Of a stretch of 10,537 bases of DNA, positions 1-7,625 are shown piece after piece. A program made the translations under genes and the position numbers. Position 1 is the stretch's first letter, and each line of letters begins with the position of its first letter. Source of the DNA: JANWHZ01 sp041487535 (GTDB taxonomy: Bacteria; Patescibacteriota; Saccharimonadia; Saccharimonadales; UBA4665); NCBI GenBank assembly GCA_041487535.1, contig JBGPNM010000041.1:1-10537 (forward strand), in the 5' to 3' direction. Under the pieces are notes generated by a model. That model did no database searches and had not been told where the DNA came from. It worked only from the letters and a program-made list of their open reading frames with translations.

Positions 1-393
1 GGCGTCGCCGCCCAGGTGGTAGTAGTCGATGCGGATGTTATGCAATGAGTTGGCGGTTGTGTTGGTATAGGTAAAGTTCGGCGGCGTGACCTGACCGGCA
101 GTATCTTTCCAATCGTCAGCCACTAATACGTCATCTATCCACACCCTTACCCCGGCGTCCAGAGCGATCCTAACATTCCAATTGCCGCTCGTCGGCAGAC
201 GCATCTTGCCGGTCATGCTGAGGCCCCAATTGCCGCTGTAATTCGGGATCGGCGGGGTTCCCGTACCCCAATCCTTGCTGATGGTGCCGTCGCTGGCGAT
301 GTTGGTGCCGTGCAGCAACGGTGCGCCGACCAAGCTGGCGCTATTGGCAGCAGGCTCGCTGACCGCCTGGTAGGCGACGGCCAGGCCAGTCAT
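1..393 (-). other. Third PA14-like domain, cut by the window edge
   Basis: From residue about 1686 (MTGLAVAYQ) the protein shows GNWGLSMTGKMRLP, then SGNWNVRIALDAGVRVWID and a final strand IRIDYYHLGGDA. This order of a G-x-x-x-x-x-Y opening, a sheet with R/D-x-G-V-R-V-W-I-D and a closing Y-x-x-x-G-G-D matches PA14. It is more divergent than the other two and contains an insertion after its opening strand. The domain end lies just outside the left edge. Confidence 0.65.
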
Positions 394-3300
394 GTTCTGA
401 TCGTACGACGTATTGGTGCGGGCAACCTGGCTGGCATATGCCGATTGCGGCGCGATGTCCACATGGCCGGTGGTCGTATTTAGTGTCTGCGCAAACCAGG
501 CTGAAGGGGCCGGACCATACTGAGTGACCGGCCGGTCGTCATCGTCGTAGATAGTGGTGGACATCAGCCCTGTCGGGTCGGTCGTGGCGTATGACAGATC
601 TTTCGTAAGGTTCCACTGCGTTGTGGTACTCAAACCTTGGACATCAGTGCTCTTAGTCGTGCGGAAGAGGCTGTCGTATTCAACCCGCTGCGTGTAGCCG
701 TTGGGTTCGGCCGCGCCTACGACATGCTCGGTGGATGTGCCGTACGGCAGGCCGTATTGCCATACCTGTAAAGCTGCTGACGGGGCACTGCAGTCACGGG
801 TGTATAGGGTGACGACGCCTTGGAAGCCGAGCAGGCTTGGATTGGTTGCACTGCATATCGGTGCATCCGCATTAGCGGTCAGGCTGCCGCTGCTTTGGCT
901 GAAGGTAAAGTGGGCCATGGTCGAGCCTTTGGATGCCAGTACCTGCACCGAATCGGATCCGGTAGTTCCTGCAGCCGGATCGCTGCCGGTTTGTGCCGAA
1001 AGAGTTATCTGTCCGGACCACCCGGCCGGTGTCCAAGTATAGCGGGAAAGATTGTTGCCGGAAGTATTGCAGTTCCTAGCAAAGACATCGATACGATTTT
1101 GAGCATTTGGATTGGTAACTGCTGACGGACTGCCGGCCATGCAGCCGCCTTGTGCTCCCCACGATCCCCAGCCATTGTTATACCAGATGCTTGATAGACT
1201 ATTACTGGTGTTACGGACAAATACATCGAAGTTGCCGACGCCCCAACTAATGGCTGTCGGGGATGCGTATGTAACTCCTGAAATCCCTTCCCAATCATGC
1301 CAACCGCTGCTGTCGTACCACTTATGGTACAGATTATTGCCGGATGTGTTACACCCCTCAGCGACGACATCCAGTCTGCCGGGACCCCATGAAACTGGTG
1401 CCGGATCGTTGAGGATACAACCGCCGAGCGATTCCCAAGCCGACCAGTTGACGCCGTCGTTGCTCCAGCGGTGGATCAGATCGTTCGCGCTGCCGCGCGC
1501 AAAGGCGTCGAGCCGGGCGCCGCCCCAGCTGACGACAATCGGGCGTCCGGCGACAGTGTCGCTGACTGATTGCGACTGCCGCCAGGCGACTGCGCCGACA
1601 TTCGAATAGTTGATGGTGTGCTGGATTGCAGTAGGCGTAGCGCCGGAGTTCGGTCTTGGTTCGGTGACACTGTTTACGCGGCCCAGGCTGTCATAGGCAA
1701 TCTGAGAATATGTGCTGCTGTCGTTAGCGCGGACGCCCGCAACAATCGCGTCATTTGCGAGACTGTCGCGGACGCCGGTCAGCTGGTAGCCAACGACCTG
1801 GTTCGCGCTGTTCAGAACCTGCTGGTACTGATACTGCGTATTGTCATTACCGGGCCGGTTTACTTCCGCCAGGTTGCCGTTGGTGTCGTAATAGAAGTAC
1901 GTAGTGCGGCCGTCGTTGGTTTGCACGGCGCAGAGCATATTCGCTGTAGCCAAGAAGAAGCCGCTTGGCGCGCTGCCGCATTGCGTGGCCCCGCCGTAGT
2001 ACACCTTGGCCCAGCGACTTGAATTGGCTCCATCGGTGATCTGCTGGATAGCCGTGGGACCGCTGCCGTTGATCGCCCCGTAGGTGTATTGCAGCGCTGC
2101 CGGGTGCCGGTCGTCGACCGGATTTGTCAGTGAGGTTAGGTTGCCGGTATTATCGAAGATGTACGTCTTCCCGTCGGAATCCTGGAGGGTGAAACTGCCG
2201 TCCAGGTTACGGATCAGACGTCCGTACTCGTTGGTCGGCGGCGTATAGCTGCCGGTGCCGTTTGCGGCAATCTTCCATGTATAGTCATGCGTGTCGCCGC
2301 TCGAGTCGGTGAGGATCACGTTATTCTGGTTCGCCTTCAGGCGGGTGTACGCCGCGTTACCGTCCGGATCGATACCGAGACCCCAGCCGGACGGCAAGAC
2401 CTGGGCTTGCGGCGGCGACAGCCAGCTGGATGGTACGACCTGGGGCGTTGCGCTGCCTGGCACATACGCCTTCAGGTACATGGCGTCACTGCCGCTGTGC
2501 TGATAATAGTCCACGGTGATTGCGTAGCTCAAACCTGCGGTCAGCGTCACACCGGTCGGGTCGTACCCTTCAACGCTGGCGCCGTCCTGCCAGTGGCTGT
2601 ATACGACCGTATCGGTGTTATTAATCCTGACCGTTACTTTGCTGCCGTCGTCGCTGAGCGTGCCGAACTTGTAGACGCCGGTCACCGGTACGGTCACGTA
2701 CCCGGTCCATTGCGTTATAAAGTTGGCGGTAGGACCGTTCGGTATCGGTGAGGTACCGCTCCAGTTGAAGCTGACAAGCGGATCGGTGCGCGTCAGGAAT
2801 AAGGTATTACTGCCACTTCCGATAGTCGGCGGTACGCCGGCGTCGGTGTAGTTGTAATAGCGCCCAGCAAGACCGTTTGTCTGCTGCAGCGGCCGTACGC
2901 CAGTCTGGAACCAAGCCTGCGGAACTACTTGCTCGCTCACGGCACCCTTAACGTAGAGATGAATATAATCCGAGCCGCCACCCTGGGCATACGCCGCCTG
3001 GAACGAAACGACTTGTCCCGCCGTGAGGCTGATGCTCGAACTGTAACAGGCCGGCCCCGAACTGCAGATGGTACCAGTGTAGACCTGCTGGCCGTTGACG
3101 GTAAGCGTCAGGCCGTCGTCATGGATGCCGCCGAAGTAATAACTGCCGGTAGCGGGCGCAACAAAGTAGCCGTTCCACTGGGCGCTAAAGTTGGTGCTGT
3201 TGACAGTGCTGCCGGGTGAGCCGCCATTCCAATCAAAATCGACATTTTGGTCGACGCGCACTAGATTGGGAGAATTAAAACTGCCGCCGGAGTTCCAGTA

Positions 3301-5448
3301 GGTGCCGACCAAACCGGATCGTGACTTAAGCGGTGAATTGTAGTCAAGCTTTACCCCTAAGCTGCCGGCGAGCGCGGCAGTCGAGTGACTGGCGATCGAG
3401 GTCGAGACGTTGCCGGTCGCCAGATCGACATTCACCGGCCCGAGCGTATCGTACGTCTGCGTCTTGTCGTTGCCTCTGCGGGAATCTATCTTAAAGGCCA
3501 CCGAGCCCGTCCAGGGGCTGTAGATATTCAGCGACGGGTCGTAACTGCGCGCCTGAATGTAGTACGTCGAACCGTCCTGGAGCACGCCGTCCGGCACCGT
3601 CCAGAGGGTGCTGCGCTGCATGCCGGCGTCAATAACCGTACCCGAGCCGTTCTGGCCGTCGCTGATCAGCATCTCGTATTGCAAGGGCGTGCTGTTGTTC
3701 GGGTTGCTCTGGTAATTCAGCTTGAATGAAGCTTGCGGGTCGGTGAATAGTTGGCCGTTTGACGGCGTTACGAATACCGGTGAAGGCAAGGGAGTATGGT
3801 AGGTAAATGTGACATAGCTGTTGTCCGGATTGAAAGACTTAAACGACGATGTGGTGCCGTCCTCGCCGCCGACCATCACCCAGGTACTCCAGTCGCCGCG
3901 GTTCATGAAGGTCTGGTAGGTACTGGTTACGTTAATGTCTCCGGAAGTACCGACACTGCCGGATGTCCACCATGCGTTACCTTCAAGGCAGCTGTAGCCG
4001 GTCAGGCAGCTGGCATGGCCGGCCTGGAACGTATGCGTGGCGGTGGTGCCGGTAAACCAGCTGACGCCGGTGAGCTGTGTCAGATGCAGTGTAGCGTTAT
4101 CCAGAACCGTGCCGCTTGGCTTCAATACGTCATACGGAGCATAGAAAGCGCCGCGCCAGTAGCGCAGGATATTGTTGCTGTCATAGAGTGAACCGGCATA
4201 GAGGTCGCAGACATTAGAGTAGCAAATAGTCCCATCAGTTTTGTACGATATGTAATTACCGCCGGCACGTGTGCCAAAGTTGCTTCTGTACGGGCTCGGG
4301 TCAATCACTGCCGGAAAGGCTTTGTCTGGCAACTGCTGCATATACGCACTATTAATGCCGACGGTATATACCCCGCTGTCGTAACTTTGAGATAGGCCGG
4401 AGGCTTTATCGGCTACGAAGCCGAAGTTGTTCAGAATAAGGTTAGCGGGAGTAATTCCGAACTGATTGTTCAACGCACCGTGTATGGCAAAAGCCGGCAC
4501 AGAGTGCTTGCTGTCGCTTGTATCGGATGGCGTCTGTAAGTCTGCGCCGATAATTTTGAATTGCACCTGAGAGGCTGCTCTTTTGTCTTTGAGGATAATC
4601 GCTTCTTTTACCTGATCGGACTCAACGGCGTACTCCACGTCGACGCCGTTCCAGAGGTTGGCATAATGCACCGTCTGTTGGCCATTCGCGTCGGTTGTGA
4701 TGGAAGGGGTGACCGTATTGGCATTGACCGGACTAAAGCCCATCTGGCTATTTCCTTGCTTGATACGCACCATGCCGCCGCCAAAGTCACTCGGCGCAAA
4801 GCGGGCCTGCCAACCGTTGGCCTTTTCGATGTAGGCGCGCGGCGAGCTAAACCAGGTCTCGATTGTACTAATAGCTTGGCTGAAGATATTACTGGAGTCG
4901 GCCGGGTTGGTATCCTCAGACAGCGAGGTGTCGATCGTATCCCAAGAACCATTGTTTTGATAATAGTGCGACGAGAAATAATTAGTCTGCGAAACCGAGC
5001 CGTCTTTATTCAGGAATTGAGACGAGGTAGCAGTTCGCTTGTCGGTCAGCTCGTGCGGCTGGAAGTCCGATTTTAGGGTTACGGGATTCGATAACGGCTC
5101 GTTGTTCACCTTGTCGTTCAGTGAGCTGTTGAAAACCGCGCCCTTTCCAACCGGCGTGTTGGCGTCAGCCGCCGCCAGGTATTGCGATTCCTGCGATGTC
5201 GACGGAGCTGGCGGCGTACTCATGTTGATCTTGCCGGTCGAGGGAGTAGTGGATGTCTTGTGCGGGTTCTTGCTTGCTATGTCGGCCGCCGTCGGCCCGG
5301 TACCAATAGTCGCCGCCAGTGCCGACGCGGTTGGATAGGCCGCACCAAACAGCATAAGCGATACTAAAAACAGCGCTATAAAGCGCTGTTTGCCGCGGGC
5401 AAAAGACATAAAAACACCAAGCCAAGTCCGGTTGATCAGTAAATACAT
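1..5448 (-). CDS. Giant secreted RHS/WapA-like repeat protein with PA14 and lectin-propeller modules (3' end outside window)
   Basis: The frame is open without a stop from 5448 to the left edge, giving 1816 residues; an in-frame TGA lies upstream at 5496-5494. The ATG at 5448 has AGAGGA 8 nt upstream. A later ATG at 5409 lacks a good ribosome site. Residues 1-22 are basic, 23-38 hydrophobic, and an ASA/ALA cleavage site follows at 41-45, so the protein should be exported. Visible order: WapA-like N-terminal region (about 130-390), DNRLRE-like beta domain (395-551) with cysteine pairs 409/414 and 481/487, Fn3-like domain (552-650), RHS start region, PA14 domains (712-847 and 859-1011), YD repeats (1013-1280), a PLL-like propeller (1302-1574), more YD repeats (1576-1650) and a third PA14-like domain (from about 1686). 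RHS proteins usually form a hollow shell around a C-terminal toxin or act as adhesins. The part that would decide between these is missing. Family assignment is confident; function is inferred. Confidence 0.88.
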   Translation of the reverse strand, partial: MYLLINRTWLGVFMSFARGKQRFIALFLVSLMLFGAAYPTASALAATIGTGPTAADIASKNPHKTSTTPSTGKINMSTPPAPSTSQESQYLAAADANTPVGKGAVFNSSLNDKVNNEPLSNPVTLKSDFQPHELTDKRTATSSQFLNKDGSVSQTNYFSSHYYQNNGSWDTIDTSLSEDTNPADSSNIFSQAISTIETWFSSPRAYIEKANGWQARFAPSDFGGGMVRIKQGNSQMGFSPVNANTVTPSITTDANGQQTVHYANLWNGVDVEYAVESDQVKEAIILKDKRAASQVQFKIIGADLQTPSDTSDSKHSVPAFAIHGALNNQFGITPANLILNNFGFVADKASGLSQSYDSGVYTVGINSAYMQQLPDKAFPAVIDPSPYRSNFGTRAGGNYISYKTDGTICYSNVCDLYAGSLYDSNNILRYWRGAFYAPYDVLKPSGTVLDNATLHLTQLTGVSWFTGTTATHTFQAGHASCLTGYSCLEGNAWWTSGSVGTSGDINVTSTYQTFMNRGDWSTWVMVGGEDGTTSSFKSFNPDNSYVTFTYHTPLPSPVFVTPSNGQLFTDPQASFKLNYQSNPNNSTPLQYEMLISDGQNGSGTVIDAGMQRSTLWTVPDGVLQDGSTYYIQARSYDPSLNIYSPWTGSVAFKIDSRRGNDKTQTYDTLGPVNVDLATGNVSTSIASHSTAALAGSLGVKLDYNSPLKSRSGLVGTYWNSGGSFNSPNLVRVDQNVDFDWNGGSPGSTVNSTNFSAQWNGYFVAPATGSYYFGGIHDDGLTLTVNGQQVYTGTICSSGPACYSSSISLTAGQVVSFQAAYAQGGGSDYIHLYVKGAVSEQVVPQAWFQTGVRPLQQTNGLAGRYYNYTDAGVPPTIGSGSNTLFLTRTDPLVSFNWSGTSPIPNGPTANFITQWTGYVTVPVTGVYKFGTLSDDGSKVTVRINNTDTVVYSHWQDGASVEGYDPTGVTLTAGLSYAITVDYYQHSGSDAMYLKAYVPGSATPQVVPSSWLSPPQAQVLPSGWGLGIDPDGNAAYTRLKANQNNVILTDSSGDTHDYTWKIAANGTGSYTPPTNEYGRLIRNLDGSFTLQDSDGKTYIFDNTGNLTSLTNPVDDRHPAALQYTYGAINGSGPTAIQQITDGANSSRWAKVYYGGATQCGSAPSGFFLATANMLCAVQTNDGRTTYFYYDTNGNLAEVNRPGNDNTQYQYQQVLNSANQVVGYQLTGVRDSLANDAIVAGVRANDSSTYSQIAYDSLGRVNSVTEPRPNSGATPTAIQHTINYSNVGAVAWRQSQSVSDTVAGRPIVVSWGGARLDAFARGSANDLIHRWSNDGVNWSAWESLGGCILNDPAPVSWGPGRLDVVAEGCNTSGNNLYHKWYDSSGWHDWEGISGVTYASPTAISWGVGNFDVFVRNTSNSLSSIWYNNGWGSWGAQGGCMAGSPSAVTNPNAQNRIDVFARNCNTSGNNLSRYTWTPAGWSGQITLSAQTGSDPAAGTTGSDSVQVLASKGSTMAHFTFSQSSGSLTANADAPICSATNPSLLGFQGVVTLYTRDCSAPSAALQVWQYGLPYGTSTEHVVGAAEPNGYTQRVEYDSLFRTTKSTDVQGLSTTTQWNLTKDLSYATTDPTGLMSTTIYDDDDRPVTQYGPAPSAWFAQTLNTTTGHVDIAPQSAYASQVARTNTSYDQNMTGLAVAYQAVSEPAANSASLVGAPLLHGTNIASDGTISKDWGTGTPPIPNYSGNWGLSMTGKMRLPTSGNWNVRIALDAGVRVWIDDVLVADDWKDTAGQVTPPNFTYTNTTANSLHNIRIDYYHLGGDA
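727..1545 (-). other. Six-bladed PLL/DUF346-like lectin propeller embedded in the YD-repeat region
   Basis: Residues about 1302-1574 contain repeated blades of the form P-x-x-V-S-W-G-x-x-R-L-D-V-F-x-R-G, followed by a W-x-x-W-x-x-x-G-G turn. The first four blades are clear (SWGGARLDAFARG, SWGPGRLDVVAEG, SWGVGNFDVFVRN, NAQNRIDVFARN). Two more are divergent. This resembles DUF346 repeats and the PLL-type fucose/galactose-binding seven-bladed lectins. Six blades can be counted here, so the ring may be smaller or one blade too divergent to see. Blades 2, 4 and 6 carry a cysteine pair each. The segment separates INYSN (1614-1600) from the YD-repeat continuation (HVVGAAEP, about 726-703). Confidence 0.75.
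2416..2874 (-). other. PA14 domain 2 of the RHS-like protein
   Basis: Residues about 859-1011 run from GLAGRYYN to VVPSSWLSP. They repeat the plan of the preceding domain: QWTGYVTVPVTGVYKFG, SDDGSKVTV, a tryptophan-containing loop and SGSDAMYLKAYV. The cysteine pair of the first PA14 domain is absent. The RHS GWGLG motif follows at 2388-2374. Two adjacent PA14 domains suggest bivalent glycan binding, but no ligand can be read from the sequence. Confidence 0.82.
2908..3315 (-). other. PA14 domain 1 of the RHS-like protein
   Basis: Residues about 712-847 run from GLVGTYW to VVPQAWF. They contain the typical PA14 features: an F-W-G/N opening strand, QWNGYFVAPATGSYYFG, then DDGLTLTVNG, and a late stretch rich in GGSDYIHLYV. 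PA14 is a carbohydrate-binding beta barrel in many adhesins and glycosidases. A cysteine pair (795 and 801, TICSSGPAC) sits in a loop and may form a disulfide outside the cell. The domain lies directly after the YNS strand of the RHS start region, which normally continues into a GWG strand. Confidence 0.82.
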
Positions 5449-5456
5449 TCTAGATA

Positions 5457-5462
5457 TCCTCT
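5457..5462 (-). promoter_or_regulatory. Ribosome binding site fixing the start of the RHS-like gene
   Basis: AGAGGA lies 8 nt before the ATG at 5448. The alternative ATG at 5409 is preceded by a T-rich stretch without a comparable site, so the longer signal-peptide n-region is preferred. Confidence 0.6.
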
Positions 5463-5478
5463 GTCTTACAGTCTTACA
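5463..5478 (-). repeat. Tandem 8-bp repeat in the leader of the RHS-like gene
   Basis: TGTAAGAC occurs twice head to tail on the minus strand, between the -10 box and the ribosome site. It lies wholly within the predicted leader RNA. It may be chance or a regulator half-site pair; nothing else supports a function. Confidence 0.45.
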
Positions 5479-5502
5479 CCAATTCTGTTGACTTCACCTT
5501 GG

Positions 5503-5511
5503 AGTATACCA
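5503..5511 (-). promoter_or_regulatory. Extended -10 promoter of the RHS-like gene
   Basis: On the minus strand the sequence reads TGG-TATACT, a near-consensus -10 box (5508-5503) with the TG extension (5511-5509). No convincing -35 box is seen at 16-18 nt, which is common for extended -10 promoters. Transcription would begin near 5497, giving a leader of about 49 nt before the ATG at 5448. Confidence 0.5.
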
Positions 5512-5626
5512 CACGAACGCAACCTTGCTTGACTTTTACTAAAGGTAGCTTCGAATGATACCTAGTGCCAGTATCCTGCGCCACGCTATCCATAAAACAG
5601 CGACAGATTAAGTGCGCATGTTAGAT

Positions 5627-5923
5627 CTATTCTTCGGAAACTTTAGTGAAGCGGGGAACGGTTCTGTCCTCCCATTCTACGGTCTCTAGCCAAACGTCCA
5701 GAGCTCGGGCATAGGTAATTCTCTCGCCGTATTGGGCTTCGTACACGACCGCGATTTCGTTGGTAGCTTCCAATATAACCAGCTCCCGCACTATGTAGAT
5801 GAGTTCCGGATGCTTGTAGTGCGCGTACGACGCGCCGACAGAAACTTTCGTTGCCGCATCTTGCAGCATTTTTCGCAACTCCGCTTCTGGTATGTGATCC
5901 ATTACTCCAGCGTAGCAGCTCAT
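5627..5923 (-). CDS. DUF1653 family small protein
   Basis: This 98-residue protein matches the DUF1653 pattern: a YxHYK motif near residue 33, a central VVYEAQYGER segment, a D-V-W-L-E-T-V-E strand and the closing V-P-R-F. The family consists of small beta-rich proteins with no established biochemical role. It is soluble, with no signal or membrane segment. The start is uncertain. The first ATG (5923) has AAGG only 3 nt upstream. ATG 5902 has GGAG only 2 nt upstream. ATG 5869 has GGAG at a proper 9 nt and would give an 80-residue protein that begins close to the conserved core, as is typical of the family. The gene follows the P-loop ATPase by 52 nt and could share its transcript. Its base composition is near that of the rest of the window, unlike the ATPase. 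Confidence 0.82.
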   Translation of the reverse strand: MSCYAGVMDHIPEAELRKMLQDAATKVSVGASYAHYKHPELIYIVRELVILEATNEIAVVYEAQYGERITYARALDVWLETVEWEDRTVPRFTKVSEE

Positions 5924-5975
5924 CTGCCTTATGTGAATCGGTTCAGGTCACGAGTCGGGCCTAGAGCTAGGATAG

Positions 5976-7625
5976 CTACGAGATATTAAGAGCACTCTGG
6001 AAGCATGGGTGTGCACAAACAATCGTGCTTGATTCAATATCTTCCACCGATACATTTTTCTGTATCTCGTAAGACCAAGTTGCCTTATCATACCCCCTTA
6101 ATTGAATCCCCAGAATTCCGATCGAATAGAATATATGAATAAGATTGCTGCGAAATTCTTCAGGGTCAAGTTTACCCTCACTGACATTTTTTGACAGACG
6201 ATATAATCGATCGTTTACATTGCCTAGATCATCGCTATGATTTACTGCATACTCCAAGCACTTTTCTTTAAGATCATCGGTTGAGAGGCTGTCTACAAAA
6301 AAGCTTGGCTTCTTTTCACGAAGTAATTGAGTCCACTTTTTAAGATGAGGGAAATCAACGTGCCATTCGTAGTAAAGAGAATCTAGACGTTCCCTGGAAT
6401 ATACTCGCCCAGCGTCCAAGACCATCCGCTCAGTGACGATATCATTGTCGGTAGCCTCCCGAATGATGATATTAAAAAACTCAATTACATCACGCGGACG
6501 CATTAGTGTCCTATCTAGTATGTAATTAATAGCATGTTCACCGTTAACTCTATCGGGCAAAACATCCAAATGAGTCACTGCTTTACTCTTGTATCTTGAC
6601 TTCAGCAGAAAAGTAAGACGACGGTCAATAAGTTCAACCAGCTGCTTTCGAGTCCACCTGACATGCAAGTATAGAGACGAGTACTTCTCTTCTTGAAAGC
6701 CTGAATCTTGTGTAAGCTCAAATACATGCCCTAGCAAATCCGCTCTTAGTACAACTAACGGCTTAATGTTGCCGAAGCGATTTATATCTCTAACGGTCTC
6801 GATTAAAGCCTTGATAAGCCTATAGCGTAGCTGGTCATCGACCCACTGCTCGTCTAGCTTGTCTACCACGAGAAAATATTGTTTTTGCTGGTCCTCGATC
6901 ACTTCATTTAGCATAGCCAATAAGTCGGTAACCTCTTTCATTTGCACTTCATCTACAATTGATTGTGCTCGCTGCTTGATAACTTGGGTTTGTTCTTCTG
7001 ACAATTTCTCCTTTCCAAGCAACTTTGCGGATAGTACTGATGCAGAGGAACCGATTGTCCCGCCTAGCTCGGTTTCTTTTTTAGATATCATACCGGTTAC
7101 ATAGTCGTCGCTCTTTTTCCAGAAGGTATCTCTCCACTCTGCTAAATAGTTCAAGGCTCTCAGGTGGTGAGAATTAGTTCTCCTGAACCGATAACGCAGC
7201 CTATCAAGCAAAGTTTCGGTCTCTTCTTCTGTAGTAAACTTAAAATGTTGGTCAAAAATCTCAACACACAATGCATGTCGCCAGAGTAATTTGAAGAAAG
7301 TATTCATATCTATCCCAAGTTCGTAGATGTATCTAATGATTGTGGAATTAGATATATGATGCATCGCCAAAGCTTCTGGGTTTACAACAATAACATTCTT
7401 CTTATGCATGTTGTCCTTCTGTAGCTTAGTCAACAAGGCAGTCTTGCCTGCGCCAGTCCTTCCTAAGACGAGGCATCTTGCACTCTTAAAGTCTCGCACA
7501 GCATCATAATCACCCGTATCAACAAAGCATTCAAACAGGAACTGCTTATCGTCTTCTGCATCATTTACACCTATGGAATCTTGCTTCCTGAATACAATGT
7601 GGTTAGGTTGGGATTTGTCGCCCAT
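5976..7625 (-). CDS. P-loop ATPase resembling the Sll1717 family
   Basis: The protein (549 residues from ATG 7625) has a Walker A motif GRTGAGKT at residues 55-62 and a Walker B-like YFLVVDKLDE at 250-259. A sensor-like strand PLVVLRADLL follows at 289-298. The N-terminal FRKQDSIGVNDAEDD and ECFVDTGD segments resemble NTPases of the Sll1717 group, a STAND/KAP-like set of unknown role often found in accessory regions. The region around 230-285 is helical and charged. The C-terminal half is helical, with no recognisable partner domain and no membrane helix. A GTG at 7721 would add 32 residues, but it follows a stop directly and has no ribosome site; ATG 7625 fits the family start better. GC is about 35-40% in sampled lines against about 57% in a sampled line of the ABC operon, suggesting acquisition. 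A role in phage defence is only a guess. Confidence 0.75.
   Translation of the reverse strand: MGDKSQPNHIVFRKQDSIGVNDAEDDKQFLFECFVDTGDYDAVRDFKSARCLVLGRTGAGKTALLTKLQKDNMHKKNVIVVNPEALAMHHISNSTIIRYIYELGIDMNTFFKLLWRHALCVEIFDQHFKFTTEEETETLLDRLRYRFRRTNSHHLRALNYLAEWRDTFWKKSDDYVTGMISKKETELGGTIGSSASVLSAKLLGKEKLSEEQTQVIKQRAQSIVDEVQMKEVTDLLAMLNEVIEDQQKQYFLVVDKLDEQWVDDQLRYRLIKALIETVRDINRFGNIKPLVVLRADLLGHVFELTQDSGFQEEKYSSLYLHVRWTRKQLVELIDRRLTFLLKSRYKSKAVTHLDVLPDRVNGEHAINYILDRTLMRPRDVIEFFNIIIREATDNDIVTERMVLDAGRVYSRERLDSLYYEWHVDFPHLKKWTQLLREKKPSFFVDSLSTDDLKEKCLEYAVNHSDDLGNVNDRLYRLSKNVSEGKLDPEEFRSNLIHIFYSIGILGIQLRGYDKATWSYEIQKNVSVEDIESSTIVCAHPCFQSALNIS

Larger units (their letters stand above)
5449..5626. 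other. Non-coding stretch between the DUF1653 gene and the RHS-like gene
   Basis: No open frame of note is present. The right part (5540-5626) should hold the 3' end of the DUF1653 transcript. Only a weak stem (CGCT/AGCG around 5587-5606) without a U-tract was seen, so no terminator is called. The left part contains the extended -10 promoter, the tandem repeat and the ribosome site of the RHS-like gene. Confidence 0.6.

Noticed and set aside
790..1545. Blade-coding repeats considered as a DNA-level tandem repeat or CRISPR-like array
   Set aside because: Similarity is at protein level with only short shared DNA stretches. Spacing follows propeller blades and the reading frame is kept throughout.
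701..5076. Many plus-strand open frames of 60-171 codons opposite the RHS-like gene, including 1570-2022, 2287-2751, 2929-3219, 3796-4191 and 4561-5076
   Set aside because: The named frames share codon boundaries with the minus-strand gene and stay open because of its codon composition. They lack ribosome sites and family motifs, while the minus strand gives a continuous domain architecture.
5165..5425. Minus-strand frame of 86 codons near the start of the RHS-like gene
   Set aside because: It lies in another frame inside the signal peptide and N-terminal region of the RHS-like gene and has no supporting ribosome site or motif.
5960..5971. Short palindrome CCTAG-AG-CTAGG just after the ATPase stop codon, considered as a terminator or attachment site
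   Set aside because: The arms are only 5 bp with a 2-nt spacer, no T-tract follows, and no second copy was seen at the other side of the AT-rich gene.
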